Below, piece after piece: positions 45,824 to 59,030 of a stretch of 64,000 nucleotides of DNA (the stretch's first letter is position 1; the number at the start of each line of letters is the position of its first letter). A program made the translations under genes and the position numbers. The notes under the pieces are model-generated. The model saw nothing but the letters and a program-made list of their open reading frames with translations, did not search any database and was not told where the DNA came from. The stretch lies in the NCBI RefSeq assembly GCF_030253575.1, contig NC_080562.1, positions 29,901,852 to 29,965,851 on the forward strand, written 5' to 3'. This DNA is from Rhododendron vialii (Eukaryota > Streptophyta > Magnoliopsida > Ericales > Ericaceae).

Positions 45824-47014
45824 AGGTGGACAAGCAAAAATGAAATGATTTGTTTTATTTTTAGTTGGAAGCTTTGTAGTAACTTGCGTGTTCAATAGAT
45901 TAGGCGGCTGGCTATAATCCACTGTTAATGACAGAGGCCATTAGTTTGGGAGTTGTAAATTGACAACTCCATAACACAATGCTTTTTATTTATACATCTG
46001 GATTTGTTTTTGGTTTTGACGAGTGATGCACTCTCTCTCGTAAGTGATTTAATTTTCCTTCACACTTCACACTTTCCACATTCATCATTTGTTATATTCA
46101 TCTGCATATTGGTAAAGTTCTTTCAAAGACTGCATCTGATACGTTCTAGAGGGCAAGTATAACTTACTAATAGTGTTCATCAATCAGCTTCAAATGGTGA
46201 TGTGTGATGAATGCTAGAGATTCAAGCGAAGTTCTCATTACAAGATTCTACCTCTAACGCAGTGCAACAACTGATAAGTAGGGATTTCAATTGAGCTGCA
46301 TAATAGCCAACTTGGCTCTGTTCCAAACCTAAATAAGCCACTAGTCAGTGGATATTACCAATTTCTAGATTTTAGATGCACCCATTTTCTGTTTGATTTT
46401 ACGGTAGGAACGAACCAGTATATGTGAAGCAGAAAATGAATTTTTGAGTTTTTAGTTGATCTATCTATCTCTCTACTCTTCTCTTTTTGAATTTTTCTCG
46501 TGATATCGACAATATCATTGAAACATTGCACTAATTGACTGTATATCAATCAGCATGTAATGACGATGCATGATGATTGTGCGATGGGAAATTCCAGGGT
46601 TGATCTTGAATAAAACTTCATGCAGTCTCAGACAGTGGGCGGAAAACTGAAGTATAGCTGTTGGACAAATTCCTGTCTGTGATTTGCTTATCATCCTCTT
46701 TTAATTTTGCTTTCTTTTCTAAATTCGCAGTTGCAAGTTTACCATGTTTGAACCATCAAAGTTATGCGTGTTTTGATAACTTGCTAGATTTTGAGCTGAT
46801 GGTCATGGATCAGATGAGGGATTAACTCCTCTCCTAACTACTCCTTCGGCTTTCCAATGAAGTGGTTGATTTTACCTTTTGATAATGTACTTTCTCACAT
46901 TGTGCATTAGCTTTGAACAATCCAATAGGCACTCCTTTCTCTTGTTTCTTACTGGATGTATATGTTCACGGTGGTCTTGACTCTTGAATATCTGATTGCG
47001 AAAAGATATAGGCA

Positions 47015-47146
47015 CCAACATTTGTACAAACTCTCTCACATCGTGGAGTTTGTGGGTCCAACAAGCCATGTGTGAGTCTCGTAAACTCAGGCTTGTGGGA
47101 CTTATAAACTCCATCATGCGAGAGTTCGCATAATTGTTGGTACAAG
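47015..47146. mobile_element. Small hairpin element
   Basis: About 130 bp: CCAACATTTGTACAAACTCTC, GTGGAGTTTGTGGGTCC and AACAAGCC pair imperfectly with GGCTTGTGGGAC, AAACTCCATC and GAGAGTT..AATTGTTGG. Confidence 0.55.
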
Positions 47147-47203
47147 AACTAAATGCCAAACACTTGGATCTAACAGGAATGAGAACGGCTACACGATAGG
47201 ATA

Positions 47204-47654
47204 AATGCCTCAACAGGAGGCTTACTTCGTGGTGAACATGGCAGATGGCTTGGAGGTTACCACAGGAATATCTTGGCAACCTCTAGCCTTATGGCGGAAT
47301 TGTGGGCCTTACGGGATGGTCTGATCTCTGCAAAAAGTGAAGGTTTTAAAAGATTGGAAGTGGAAACAGATGCCTTGGAAGTTGTCCAATTGATCAATGA
47401 TAGGAGTAAAAATTTATCTCTATCATCCACTTGGTAATATTTTGTTTGATTGCAGGTCGCTAATAGAGTACTTTGAGGTGGTGACTATTAAACATATTTA
47501 TCGGGAAGCAAATCAATGTGCAGATGCATTGGCAAGTGATGCGCCGGTTCTTGTTGGAGATTTTTATTTTTACCATAGCATTCCAAGTTGTATTGCTAAT
47601 GTTTTTTATGCAGACTTGATTGGGGTTGTTTACCCTAGAGCCGTAAACTCTTAA
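47204..47654 (+). pseudogene. RNase H domain relic of a non-LTR retroelement, frameshifted
   Basis: The first frame (47204-47437) reads GGLLRGEHGRWLGGYHRN, SLMAELWALRDGL and LEVETDALEVVQLIND, the RVT_3-type RNase H domain common in plant 'putative ribonuclease H protein' sequences. It stops at 47435-47437. The next frame resumes through LGNILFDCRSLIEYF, IKHIYREANQCADALA and runs to a stop at 47652-47654. A frame change lies at about 47397-47434. The 5' part of the domain with the first catalytic Asp is missing, so the copy is dead. Confidence 0.85.
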
Positions 47655-47693
47655 TTTTTATTAATGCATCTCTGTTTTACCCAAAAAAAAGAA

Positions 47694-48545
47694 GGGAAAA
47701 TTTCAAAATACCCCCCAACATTTACACCAAAATTCAATTAGACTCCCAACCATTTAAAAATTTCAATTTTACTCCTAACGTTATCTTCCGTTAATCAAAT
47801 TGCCCACTTCCGTCCGAATAACTAACAGATTTCGTTAAAGGCTCCGTTAAATATCGTCCTGATCAAATTTTGATGATCCGAGTCGCTCAATGTGTTCAAA
47901 ATAATTCAATAAAAAGTTGTTCAGATGAAGTCCTTTCCGGTCATTTTTTTTGTTGATTTTTCACGGGTATCCTTAAAATCACATTCTAATCACATTGAGC
48001 GGCTCGGATCATCGAAATTCAATCGTAAAAGAGGAGGTGTAGACCAAAGCAAAATCCTAACGTTCGGACTTGAACAAAGTCCGGATCAATCCGCACCTTC
48101 TCTTTTCCAATCGAATTTCGATGATCCGAACCGTTCAATGTATTTAAAACGTGATTTTAAGGTTATCTAAGAGAAATCAGCAAAAAAAAAAATGAACGAA
48201 AATGGCTTCATCTGAAACAGTTTTTTTTATTGAGCTCTTCATCTGAACAGTTTCTATTCAATAAAAAAATTGTTTAGATGAAGCCCTTCCCGTTCATTTT
48301 TTTTTGCTGATTTCCCACGGATAACCTTAAAATCACGTTTTGAACACATTGAGCGACTTGGATTATCAAAATTCGATCGGGACGGTATTTAACGGAGCTT
48401 TTAACGAAATTCGTTAGTCATTTGGACGGAAGGAGGCATTTTGATTAACGGAAGATAACGTTGGGAGTAAAATTGAAGTTTTTGAAAGGTTGGGAGTCTA
48501 ATTGAATTTTGGTTCAAAAGTTGGGGGGTATTTTGAAATTTTCCT
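47694..48545. mobile_element. Long inverted-repeat element, about 850 bp
   Basis: Starts GGGAAAATTTCAAAATACCC and ends with the reverse complement. The arms continue inwards through TAACGTTATCTTCCGTTAAT, TCCGTTAAATA.CGTCC and GATCAAATTTTGAT-like blocks for over 150 bp on each side, with further internal inverted copies. No transposase. Flanks are A-rich, so a target duplication cannot be judged. Confidence 0.8.
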
Positions 48546-50077
48546 AAAAAAAAAAAGTTCCCCAGGATTCAGAAAGAACTCAAAGAAGGAACAACATCAA
48601 AACGAGGTTTAATTTGAATTGTTGATTTTATTCGGCTTGTTGAGTTGGTAGTACTTGTTAAAAATTAGACTGATCAAACAAATTTTTTTGTTGTCAAAAT
48701 TGTGTTCATAAAAGACTGCAAAACCTATTTTTGTGAGTACTGTACAAAGTACTTCCAATAGTCAAAAGAAAAAACACAGTACACCCCATCAATTGCACCG
48801 GCTTATCACAGTTTCGAAAACAAGAGAGTTTCATGTTTATTTTGTTAATCAATTTAAAGTTCTATTATTTTATTGTGTGTAAATTCAACCCCACAATCAT
48901 GATAAGATTATCCCAAACATATAGTACTATTCATCCCACTAAAATTATGCATTTTCCCTCCTTTTAACCAAGCACTAAGCTTGTAATACTCAAATAATGC
49001 TAAAGACACTAAAAGAATGCTAAAGAAATTAGAGTTTTAAGGCACATGTCGCAATTATTTATGCACATTCACAAATTTTTATGTCCATTTTACGAATATC
49101 AAGATACTTCTTTATCCAATTTTACAATATCATGATGCTTTTTTACCCATTAACCACCGTCCTAAGAGTGATCAATAGTTATTTGGTTACTAGCCAGTTT
49201 TCTTAAATTTGAAAAACAGTAATCAAATCAGCAATGAGTGAACTGTGGGCTATATTGCGAGCACTCCCAAGGGATTTAGGGTGTGTTAAAGGGTAGAACT
49301 TCTTTGATTTCGGGAAAATATAGGACTTGTTTGGATCTTAAAAAAAAAGAAGAGAAAAGAAAATTAAAAAAATTCCCTTTCCTTGTACTCCTGTTTGGCT
49401 TGGAAAGGAAGTGAGAGAAAAATAAAAAAATAAATCTTTTGAGCACAATATGTCTCCTCAACTTTTTCTTTCTAAATTAAACATTTTCTTTCCCTAGCTT
49501 CCAAACGGATTTTATTTTTTATATGGTAGAACCTTTTTTTCCGAGTGAAAAGATTGTCCCATATGTATCCGAAAAAATTACTCCTAAAAAACAGAGGACA
49601 ACAAAACAAAAAATACAACATCCGTGTAATTCAAAATGGTAAGCCTGTTCCTGCTTCAATAAGCCAGACCAGAATTGAAAGATGAGAACTGAATTAGTTG
49701 CTCACGTCTTCCCCATCGTTGTCGGAGAGCTTGAAAAACAATCATTGACAAATTGAAGTCACAAGCAAAAACTCAGATCTGATTGCCCAGAACTTCTTTA
49801 CTAGTCGAGAATCTCTTTTCTAGTTAAAACCTGCTCTTGTTGAAATTTTCTACAATTGTCCCAACTGATATGGGAGCATCATGCTCGCACTACTAAATAT
49901 GAACCCTTAGATTGAAAAATAGGTAAATCACAGTTATTAGATCAAAACCATCCAAAAAAAATAGGACAAGTTTGCTAAAAATAGATGATTTTATTTTTTC
50001 CCAGCCAAAAATTGTACTGTAGTATTACTTACTACAGAAACTAATTCTACAAACTATTTACTAATGTCACACCTACT

Positions 50078-50343
50078 TAGGCATGGCAATCAGGCCCGCC
50101 CTAAACCTGCATTGCCTTGCTCCGAACGGGACGGGTTTTCCACCTCATTTTCAAGTATAGGGTCGGGGTTAAAATCCTAAAACCCGACTGGGTTCGGGGC
50201 GCAGGTAAACCCGTTTCCCGATCGGGACAAAAACGGGGTACCCAAAAAATACTCAAGCGAGGTGAGGTCGGGTCGGGCCGAGTAATAATTTTCGGGTTGG
50301 AGTCAGGGTACACCAAAATCTGCCCACCCTGTTGCCATTCCTA
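50078..50343. mobile_element. TAGG...CCTA hAT-like element with 7-bp flanking repeat
   Basis: Ends TAGGCATGGCAA and TTGCCATTCCTA, flanked on both sides by ACCTACT (50071-50077 and 50344-50350). The body is G/C-rich with CGGGTCGGG-type words. 266 bp, no coding capacity. Confidence 0.8.
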
Positions 50344-50936
50344 ACCTACTACATTATCCTTAGTGGAATAAGCAAAAATGAATAATCAAAACATGCCACA
50401 TCAGATTTTGATTATCCATTTAGAGGTTAATATAGTTAGCAATGTCAAGTTTCACATTGGTTATTTTTTGCTCATAATCAAAATCAATGAGACCATTGCT
50501 TCATTCCCTGAGTTTTCTCCAAACTTTTCTCCTTCATTTCAAGTATATCTTTTGAAAAACTAGTTTATGTTAAAAAGAGTTTTTATTAAAAAAAAATGAT
50601 CTTGGAAAAAATAGTTTATTAAACAGTTTTTGGAAAAAAAAAAGTTTAAGTTAAAAACAATTGAACAAAAAAATAGTTTATGAAAAAAATTGTGCAAAAA
50701 AAAAAAAAACAGTTTTCTGTAAATACAATTTTTTTTAAAAAATGGTTTTTAAAAAAATTGAAGAAATAGTTTTTATAAATAAAAAAAAAGTTCATAAAAA
50801 GACCATTTTTTTAAGAAAAAGTTTCCGAAAATAAATAGTTTTTTAAAATTATTTTTTGAAAACATTGTTGAGTGAGAGAAAAGATTTTTGTGTAATGATG
50901 AGTGTACTTTGATCGAGAAAATGTGCAAAACTTCTG

Positions 50937-51281
50937 TGATGCTCCCAAGTGGTATGGGAGCATCATACTCCCAATGAATTACAGCCCTTAGATTGAACAT
51001 AGATAAATCACAGCCCTTAGATCAAATCCAAAAACTAAAAATAGGGTGGTTTTGTTATAAAACGAGGCGGTTTTGACCTAAAAAACGGAGGATTACTTAC
51101 CACAGAACATGCAACACTTACCATTTACTAAGGCAACACTTACCATTGTATAAGGCAGAACTTACCACACTTGTATGGTAAGTTCTGCCTTGGTGAATGG
51201 TAAGTGTTGCCTTAATGAATGGTAAATGTTGTCTGTAATTCATTGGGAGTATGATGCTCCCATACCACTTGGGAGCATCAT
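50937..51281. mobile_element. Palindromic MITE, 345 bp
   Basis: Nearly perfect outer arms: ATGCTCCCAAGTGGTATGGG and CATACTCCCAATGAATTACA pair with their reverse complements at 51228-51281. The centre near 51165 is itself a hairpin (CAGAACTTACCA with TGGTAAGTTCTG). A partial relative lies near 49863-49970. Confidence 0.85.
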
Positions 51282-51645
51282 AGCCATTTCCGAAAATGTG
51301 AGGATCACTAAATTTGGTTATTGGCAAAAGATTGTTAAAAGATTGCTAATTTTGATTATTCAAAGGCCAAAATTTGATAAGTTGTTAAGATATTGCTAAA
51401 TTTGATTATTCCACTGTAAACATTTTTTTGAACAAATATTATTAATTTTAACAATCTTTTAATTTTGTTTATTCAACTGTGGATGCTCTAAGGCTCCACA
51501 CTACACTGGTTCGATGGAGCAACACTTTGTGACAGAAAACGTTTTAGATTTTGAGAATTTATAAATTCACGCCACTTTTTTGCTAACCATTAATGTACTC
51601 TCTTTGTTTTTTGAAACTTCCAAAAAAAAAAGAAAAAATAGAGAT

Positions 51646-51812
51646 GAGTGAACATTACCCTCCTTCTTATTGGTTGAAATGATGTGTACCCTACCACAAA
51701 GTGATGTCATGCTTACCAAAAAGTGCATTGCATGGTAAGCATGACATCACTTTGAAGTGGGGTCCACACCATTTCAACTAATAAAAAAGAGAATAATGTT
51801 CACCCTCTATTA
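51646..51812. mobile_element. Hairpin MITE upstream of PUR5
   Basis: GTGAACATTA, TTGAAATGATGTG and AAAGTGATGTCATGCTTACC pair with GGTAAGCATGACATCACTTT, a CACACCATTTCAA block and TAATGTTCAC. It ends about 280 bp before the PUR5 ATG. Confidence 0.8.
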
Positions 51813-51949
51813 CGGAGGGTGAACAAAATTGCACTCGAGTTTTGACGGATTAATCAGATATATGCAAAGGCTATAAACACTTTGGAGCATCACAGCCGAG
51901 CCAGTTGCTGTTTGGTGCTTTGGGGCTATCAGAACCAGAACCCCCGTTC

Positions 51950-51954
<5 letters not shown>

Positions 51955-51986
<32 letters not shown>
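51955..51986 (+). repeat. (CT)n microsatellite in the PUR5 leader
   Basis: About 32 bp CT on the sense strand, roughly 110 bases upstream of the start codon. Confidence 0.95.
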
Positions 51987-51987
<1 letters not shown>

Positions 51988-52093
51988 AATCAGTAAATCG
52001 GCGTCGTTTCCTGCTTCTGAGACAGCAGAAAAGCAAACCCGCCGCCGCGTCTTCCGCCGTCGGGACGGCAGAGTAACCCCCACCACCCCCATC

Positions 52094-55000
52094 ATGGCGA
52101 CGACCTTGGGAGCAAACACAGAGTGTTCAAGGTGTGTTACTGGACTCTCTTCTCACAGACCACCGTCGTACATCTCCGAACCCAACTTCAATTGCTCCTC
52201 AAAAAGGTTTCTTGCAATACCAAAATTAACTTGGAAAGAAGCGGGTGTTAGGGCAACGGTCTCAATGTCGAGCAAAAGCAGCCATCGAGGTGAAACAGGT
52301 GGGCTTACTTATAAGGAAGCTGGTGTTGATATAGATGCTGGGTCTGAACTTGTTCGGAGAATTGCCAAGATGGCTCCTGGTATTGGCGGATTTGGAGGTC
52401 TTTTCCCTCTTGGTATTGCCCTTTTTCACCTTTCCCATTACCTTGTATTTATTCTGTTGCAGGGTGCTTTTTTTTTTTCCTTAAAAAATATGTCTTTTTA
52501 TTTCTTCCAATGAATATATGCTTGTTGTTTCCTTGTTGACTCTGAGAAGAATTTTGATTTCCAAGCTGTATCTTTGCTTTTTATAATTGGTTTTGCTTAC
52601 ACCTGTTTGCCTTGCTAACTATCACTTAATGATTTTTACCTCTCACAGTCAACTTGCAAGTGGCGTGAAATTATTATTCTGCGTTTTCGACATTGGCTTC
52701 TATTAGGTTTCAAGGCAGTCATAAGTTAGTTACTCATCATCCTCCAATTATTCCTTTGGTTTCCACATTGGCTTCTTTTAGATTTCATGGCAGTCATAAG
52801 TTAGTTTCTTATCATCCTCCAATTGTTACTTTCATGTCGTTCTCTTCTCAATGTAACTTAGAAGATTATGCTGGCGGTTCATTCTGATCAGGTTGGCATA
52901 AATATGTTACCTATATGTCCAGAGTTCTCCAGTCTCCACATTGTGGTTTTTGTATGAGTGTACTGTGTGTATTATATGAACTAGGAATTATAGGGCTGTT
53001 GCTTTGATGCTTCCCTTATGCAAGTTATTCTTCTTTCTTTTAGCTATTGCTGCTAATTTATTTTCTTATTTTCATGGTAGATTTGGTTTTCTCTTTTCAG
53101 GAGATTCGTATCTTGTGGCTGGGACAGATGGAGTTGGTACCAAACTTAAACTCGCATTTGAAACTGGAATCCATGAGACAATAGGGATTGATCTGGTGAT
53201 GTTCGAAATGTCTCTGTTGTCTCATGTTTATTGTCTTGCATCTTAACAAACCTTTCTAGTTAACAAATGATTAGGCTATATAACGTATTTCTCTGCAGGT
53301 TGCAATGAGTGTCAATGACATTGTTACTTCTGGAGCAAAGCCTTTATTTTTCCTTGATTATTTCGCCACAAGCCATCTCGATGTTGATCTTGCTGAAAAG
53401 GTACTCTCAGTTTCTTTAGATACAGGTTTTTCTTTGGTTTCTAAGATTGTGTAATTATCTATGTCAATTTGAGATGTATAATTATCTTCCTTTGTGCTAT
53501 TCAGGTTATAAAAGGCATTGTTGATGGTTGCCAACAATCTGACTGTACTCTTTTGGGCGGAGAGGTAATTTCAGTAACCTTTTTCAGAGCCTTGTGTAAT
53601 CAGTGGCAATTCGATATGCTTTTCCGTGTTGAGCATGGCTGAAAGGAAAACGTCAATTTTGGGCATTAGGGACCTTTTTGTAGTCTAATGATTGACACTG
53701 TATTTTTCATGCAATGCTAGCCTTTCTGGTTGATATTCACGGTCTATTAGCTATAAACTTGCAGAGGTTTTCAAGTTCGGTGAATATATGCATTTAGTAG
53801 GCTCCCTTGATCAAAGATTTTTAATTGTTGATCATTGCATATCAATAGACTCATCCCCTCCTGGCTACCCTATCCTTCTGTTGAAGGTTGTCAGTGCAAA
53901 ACTGAGGTTAGCAGAGTAGTGCTTCAAGGGCATTCCATGAGTCTCAGATTCTGGGATTGGCTAGGACAAGAAGGGGGATTGCTGGAGACATTTGACTGCT
54001 ATGCATGGTCCAATTCCAATACTAAATAGAGTATTTTAGGGGTGTGTATGGGCTGCACTCTGCTGTAAGCTATAGTAGTACGAAAAATACAAAAAAGGTT
54101 TCTCTCGTTAGGGATTATGATGGTTTTTGTGTTCCATGAGTAAAGTTTTAGGTAAAACACCAAGAACCATGTTTTTTCTTCTGTCGGGCATATAATTCTT
54201 TGAATGTTATTGATGGTTATAGAATGCTAAGAATTTAGCTTAAAAATGGTTGATTTTATCTGTCAGAACACAGACCTGTCAAGAAAGGGAAAAAGTTTGT
54301 GGCCTATGGCTTATACCTTTTAGTAAGTATCATGCATAAGTTGCTGCTTAGCACAACCAAGCAAGGGTTGAAGGTGTTTTGGTGGGTTTTCAGTCAGATA
54401 TTCTTTTCCAGTGACCATATGTTGCTTGAGTTCATTGCTGAATGGTTATTATGATTCTAGTTGGCATGTGATTGAGCTTGAAAAATGAAGTAAATTGTTT
54501 TCAAATGACCCAAGTAGTTTGGGGCTTTGGGTGAGGTAGTGAGTTGAGTGTGGTGTTGCTTGGAATTCAGAGATGTAGGGGAAAGTAAAAAATGCATTGC
54601 TGATCTCTGTTGATTTAACTTTAACATTTTCTTGATCATTCCTCTTTGCATGATTTGGAAGACTTCTTTATTTTAGAAGAACTCAATAATAAGAGGTTCG
54701 GGGTTGAGCAATTGTTTCTTATTTATGTCAATATAGAAGAAATTTAGGGGTCAAAAGCCCCTATTTGAAAGAAAAAATATCTTCTTTTGCTGCTCTCAGA
54801 AGATCAATGTGCTTTTCAGACTGCAGAGATGCCAGATTTTTACGCGAAGGGTGAGTATGATCTTAGTGGTTTTGCGGTTGGCATTGTGAAAAAGGATTCG
54901 GTTATTGATGGGAAGAACATCAGTGTTGGAGATGTCCTCATTGGCTTGCCATCCAGTGGAGTGCATTCCAATGGTTTCTCTCTTGTTAGAAGGTTTGCCT

Positions 55001-56545
55001 CTTTGTTTCTCTATTTTTTTGTCATTGTAAGTGAATCAATTATGTGAGATGTCCAAATTGACCTTGGCTACATCAACTTTCCCTGGCCGTTTGAGCTCTA
55101 ACCTAACCGTCTTATCTTTGTAGGGTTCTTGCTCGAAGTGGCCTTTCTCTGAAGAACCAACTTCCTGGTGGATCTGTTACACTAGGGGAAGCTCTGATGG
55201 CCCCCACTGTTATATACGTTAAGCAGGTCATGTCGTACTTCAGTTCTGTATGCTTTCACTCAATCCTGTTGCCTTTAACTGTTGCTTGCTTCAAGATCTG
55301 ACCATTTGTTTCTCTTGAAAAAGGTGCTTGATATTATTAGCAAGGGAGGTGTGAAAGGAATAGCTCATATTACTGGTGGTGGTTTTACGGATAACATACC
55401 TCGAGTGTTTCCCGAAGGCCTTGGAGCTGTCGTCTACAAGGACTCTTGGGTAGTCCCTCCAGTGTTCAAATGGATACAGGAGGTGAGAACTTCTCTTTCT
55501 CAACCTTCATTTGAATGATTGATAGTAGAGTTTTTGGTTTCCCTTTCATTCAAGTCGCATATTGTTTCCAGTTTTCCAATTGTGAGATATTTGGTATGTG
55601 TTAGTGCCTTGTACTTGATGAGCCAATGTAAAAAAAATGGAGCAAAGAAGACTGATTTTGAGTAGGAAGACAGTAGTCGTAGTCAGAGAAGCATCAGGAC
55701 TACCAGAACAATGTTGCTCTGGGTTTGAAACTGTTCATATCATCAAACTTGTGACCATTGTTTTGTGTTGTGACCTTGGTTACGCTTGTTTCGCACAACC
55801 CGTTTTCTATTATACTTTGAGTCATAGTTATCCTTGGACAGAAAAATGCAAAACCCTGGAAAAAATGCTTCTGACCGTTGCTTTATTGCATGTGAATGTG
55901 TGATCCTTGGTAGAACTGCTCTCTTTCCTGAATGTTATATTGGTCTTGTTTTAGCAGTTGCTATTCATGAATGTTCAAATCTGTTTCAATCTGGGAGGTG
56001 ACTAGAGGGCCAGATCAGTTGACTAATGTGTTTGCCTGTTTGGTCATGGGTTGAACCTCTTCTAAAACTTTGAATCCAAATTTGACAGTGTTATTGCTGA
56101 AAGTTAAATGATATTATTCAGACTTGTTCAGTATAAGCCAGATTGCCCAACGTGAATCAGTGTCAATGTGATGATCTAGGATATGTGGGATGTAACATTC
56201 CAGTTTGGAAATAGGACCCACAGTCCTGCTTTTACCACTATTGTTCTCCAACCCTTTATTTTTAGGAGAAAGCATGGTTCTTGGATCTATGGTTTGATTG
56301 AGACAAGGAGTTGTCCTCTTATGCATTTTTGCATATTAAACTTCTTACCCTCCATTTTATCTTTACATCTTTAGGCGGGAAGAATCGAAGATGCTGAAAT
56401 GAGGCGGACTTTTAATATGGGTATTGGGATGGTTCTTGTTGTCAGCCAAGAGGCAGCCCTTAGAATACTAGGGGATGCACAGGGAGCACATACAGCATAC
56501 CGTATTGGCGAGATCGTAAGTGGTGACGGAGTTAGTTATTCGTAG
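52094..56545 (+). CDS. PUR5: Chloroplast phosphoribosylformylglycinamidine cyclo-ligase (AIR synthase), 8 exons, 393 aa
   Basis: Fifth step of de novo purine synthesis: FGAM + ATP to AIR + ADP + Pi, in plastids. Exons: 52094-52412, 53101-53195, 53299-53400, 53505-53564, 54820-54992, 55124-55226, 55324-55482, 56375-56545; 1182 nt. The first 55 or so residues ([14 protein letters not shown]..., Ser/Lys/Arg-rich) look like a transit peptide, followed by the PurM start [20 protein letters not shown]. Conserved PurM motifs include [81 protein letters not shown] and [13 protein letters not shown]. The C-terminus is [14 protein letters not shown]. The start sits in good context (ATCATGGCG) after a CT-rich leader. 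All junctions are GT-AG and phase-consistent. Confidence 0.97.
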
Positions 56546-58945
56546 AATTTGTCATTAACTTAGTACTGCGATGCTGTTTAGATTTCGTTTTTCACTTCTT
56601 GATGAGTTGAGATATACAATGGATTGCGGCTTCTTCTTTTTTTGTTTGGGTGTTTGAACTTCTAGGTTGTAATGAGACTTACTTTGTGGCTTGAGCAAAA
56701 CCTCCCTAATGTCTGGAAATGCTTGAAGTAGGCTTATAATGCTGTATTTTACTTGTATCCTGGATACTTTTGACAGTTGACACAAATATTGCCAAATGTT
56801 GCTCTCTCTCTCTCTCTCTCTCAGCAGTCGGCAGTTCCTGGACAGTTTGCTCATTTAGACTAACTGCATATGAAAGGCTAATAGCTGAATTGTGTTTAAA
56901 CTGTCAAATTGCTCCTATGAAACCAGCTCTTGTCGTATATTTCCTGGACCCAATTCTTGTACTCTCAAACCAGACCAGTTCGCATTTCATCCTCCTTATA
57001 AGGGGAGCTATTTGCCACTCACGAGGCCTGTCTTATGTTCAAGGCCCTGGGTCTTTTGTGCACGACTGTTGAATCTGATAAAAAGGAGGCCATTCTTCTC
57101 AGCGTCTCCGAATTGTTTCTTCCTTGGGAGGTGTTTGCCCTAGCATTGGATACACGGGAACTGGTTTTATCAAGTGCTTTGAAGTTCAATTGGATTCGTC
57201 GCACAGAGAAAGCAAGCTGGCTCACCCAGTGGCAGCCTTAGCTCGTAGAGGACTAATCCCTATTAACTGGGTGTCTGTTACCTCGTCTTTTCTGTCAGCT
57301 ATTGTAATTTCTGATTCTGTTTTGTAAGCCTTAGGGCAGTTTCGGACGATACTTCAAAAAAACACAAAAAATTCTTGTACTTTCATGGCAACACGCCATT
57401 GATTAGGACGCCATCAAAGTACTAGTTTCTTTCATTTGGCGAGGTTGATTTTTTCTGGTGTTGAAAATTTGTCCTTTTTTCTGGTGTTTAAAATCTGTCC
57501 GTTTTCCTGTAGCTGCTAGTTTTTTCTTTTCTTTCCCCCGAGTAAAAGGTTGAGAGAAGGTTGGGAGAAAGAGACCAAAGTTGCTACCCCCACAAGAGAG
57601 GCACCCAGCCGCCATAGAATGTTTAGCCGTTGAGCCAATACCACACCATTGAATGAGTCAAGCTGACTAGAATTTTCATTTGGAATAACCTTCTCACCTA
57701 TGAGAGGGTAGCTCGGCACCATAGCCCTATCAAAGTGCAAGCTGGACAGATGGTGCCCATTACACGGCATCTAGTTTCTGGATTCGAACTCCACGAGGGG
57801 TTTCACCCTCACACCGTCTACCGTCCTGGCAACCACTACCTGGGGTAACCAAGCTCCTATTGGTCCAATTTAAAAGATGTTGACGCCACAATCCCATCTT
57901 TTATGGGGACAAGAATCAAAAGATAATCTGATGATCCTCGTCTCATGCTATGAAAATTTTGGGAAAAAAGAACGTTCTATTCTATTGGTAATTTAGTGGG
58001 TATGAATAGAAAGGAGATTGGATTCTTTCTTCTTTTTTGTTGGTCAAATCCAATCCTGTGGAGGGAGTCATTAGTCATAGCTAAGGGTGGTTGAGGAAAA
58101 TTCCAAAAGGAGTGGTTTAAGTGACCCATCACGTCACGTATCAGAGAGAGAAAGTTCCGGGTTTCGACCCGGCTTTCAAAGCACGCGGGTCCACACGTGA
58201 CCCTACCCCCATACGACTCTCAAACTTCCCAAAGAAAATGGAGTACTCCGTAGCAAGGAAAGGGTGTCCTTTAAAACTGCCACGTGACAGTCGGTAGGAC
58301 TACTGGAGTATTTCACACGCAAGCGCGTTATTACTGTGGCTAGAGATTAGGAGGATTATCTATGGTATGGGGTAGTGATTTTTACACCCTCTTTTTCTGT
58401 AATCATATGCTGTTTATGTCTTTATGCGATGAAAATTTACAACGTTGTCAGATTATAGAAATGCGGTTATAAAGGAGAGTGACAAAAAAAAGGTTAAAAT
58501 CATTTGGAGCAATCTGATATGAAAGGGACCACATTCATATCGAACGGTTTTAAATATAGTTATGTCTTGAGTTGTATGTTATAGTTGTTTTAGATACAGT
58601 TATGCCTCTAATTATCTATTCCATATTCCCCTTGTGGCGTCCAGGACTCCCAAGCCAATGCCGATGATCGAAACAATTCATCTCGCAAAATCCACAGTAA
58701 TCTACGTCCTTTTTGAAAAAAAATTCAGATTTATAGAACATTAAGAACCGTATTTTTCAAAGGCTTTTTCAAATCGCAAAATGGAAAGCTATGCGAATAT
58801 AAACTTAACTTGTTCAATGTCTGAAACAAAAACGTGATTTGTATACGCTATACAGGTTTATAAATGTCCGATGAGTTTAATTTTTTTTCAAACGCAGCTA
58901 ACTACAAGTTCTACGAGATGAACAGCTTCGAATCTCGATTTCGAC

Positions 58946-59030
58946 TTGGGAGTGGAAGCCATAAGAAGAGTAGGGAGGGTATGAAGAGATGGTGTATATA
59001 CTTGGGAGTGGAAGCCATAAGAAGAGTAGT
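58946..59030. repeat. 55-bp tandem duplication
   Basis: CTTGGGAGTGGAAGCCATAA followed by GAAGAGTAG occurs twice, 55 bp apart; related CAGCTTCGAATC words lie on both sides. Confidence 0.8.

Larger units (their letters stand above)
45824..52093. other. Repeat-rich spacer between NFD6 and PUR5
   Basis: Contains the NFD6 3' UTR, a hairpin at 47015-47146, the RNase H relic, three inverted-repeat elements, one hAT-like element and the PUR5 leader. 48560-50070 is AT-rich with nothing recognised except a partial relative of the 50937 element near 49863-49970. Confidence 0.65.

Noticed and set aside
46872-47279. 135-aa minus-strand frame
   Set aside because: Overlaps a hairpin element and the antisense of the RNase H relic; no conserved motif.
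56770-57330. Several overlapping frames of about 70-100 aa downstream of PUR5
   Set aside because: Different frames overlap the same bases and none shows a known motif; probably 3' UTR and spacer.
57601-57850. Segment with GATTCGAACTCCACGAGG, like a tRNA B box
   Set aside because: No A box at proper spacing and no cloverleaf could be drawn.
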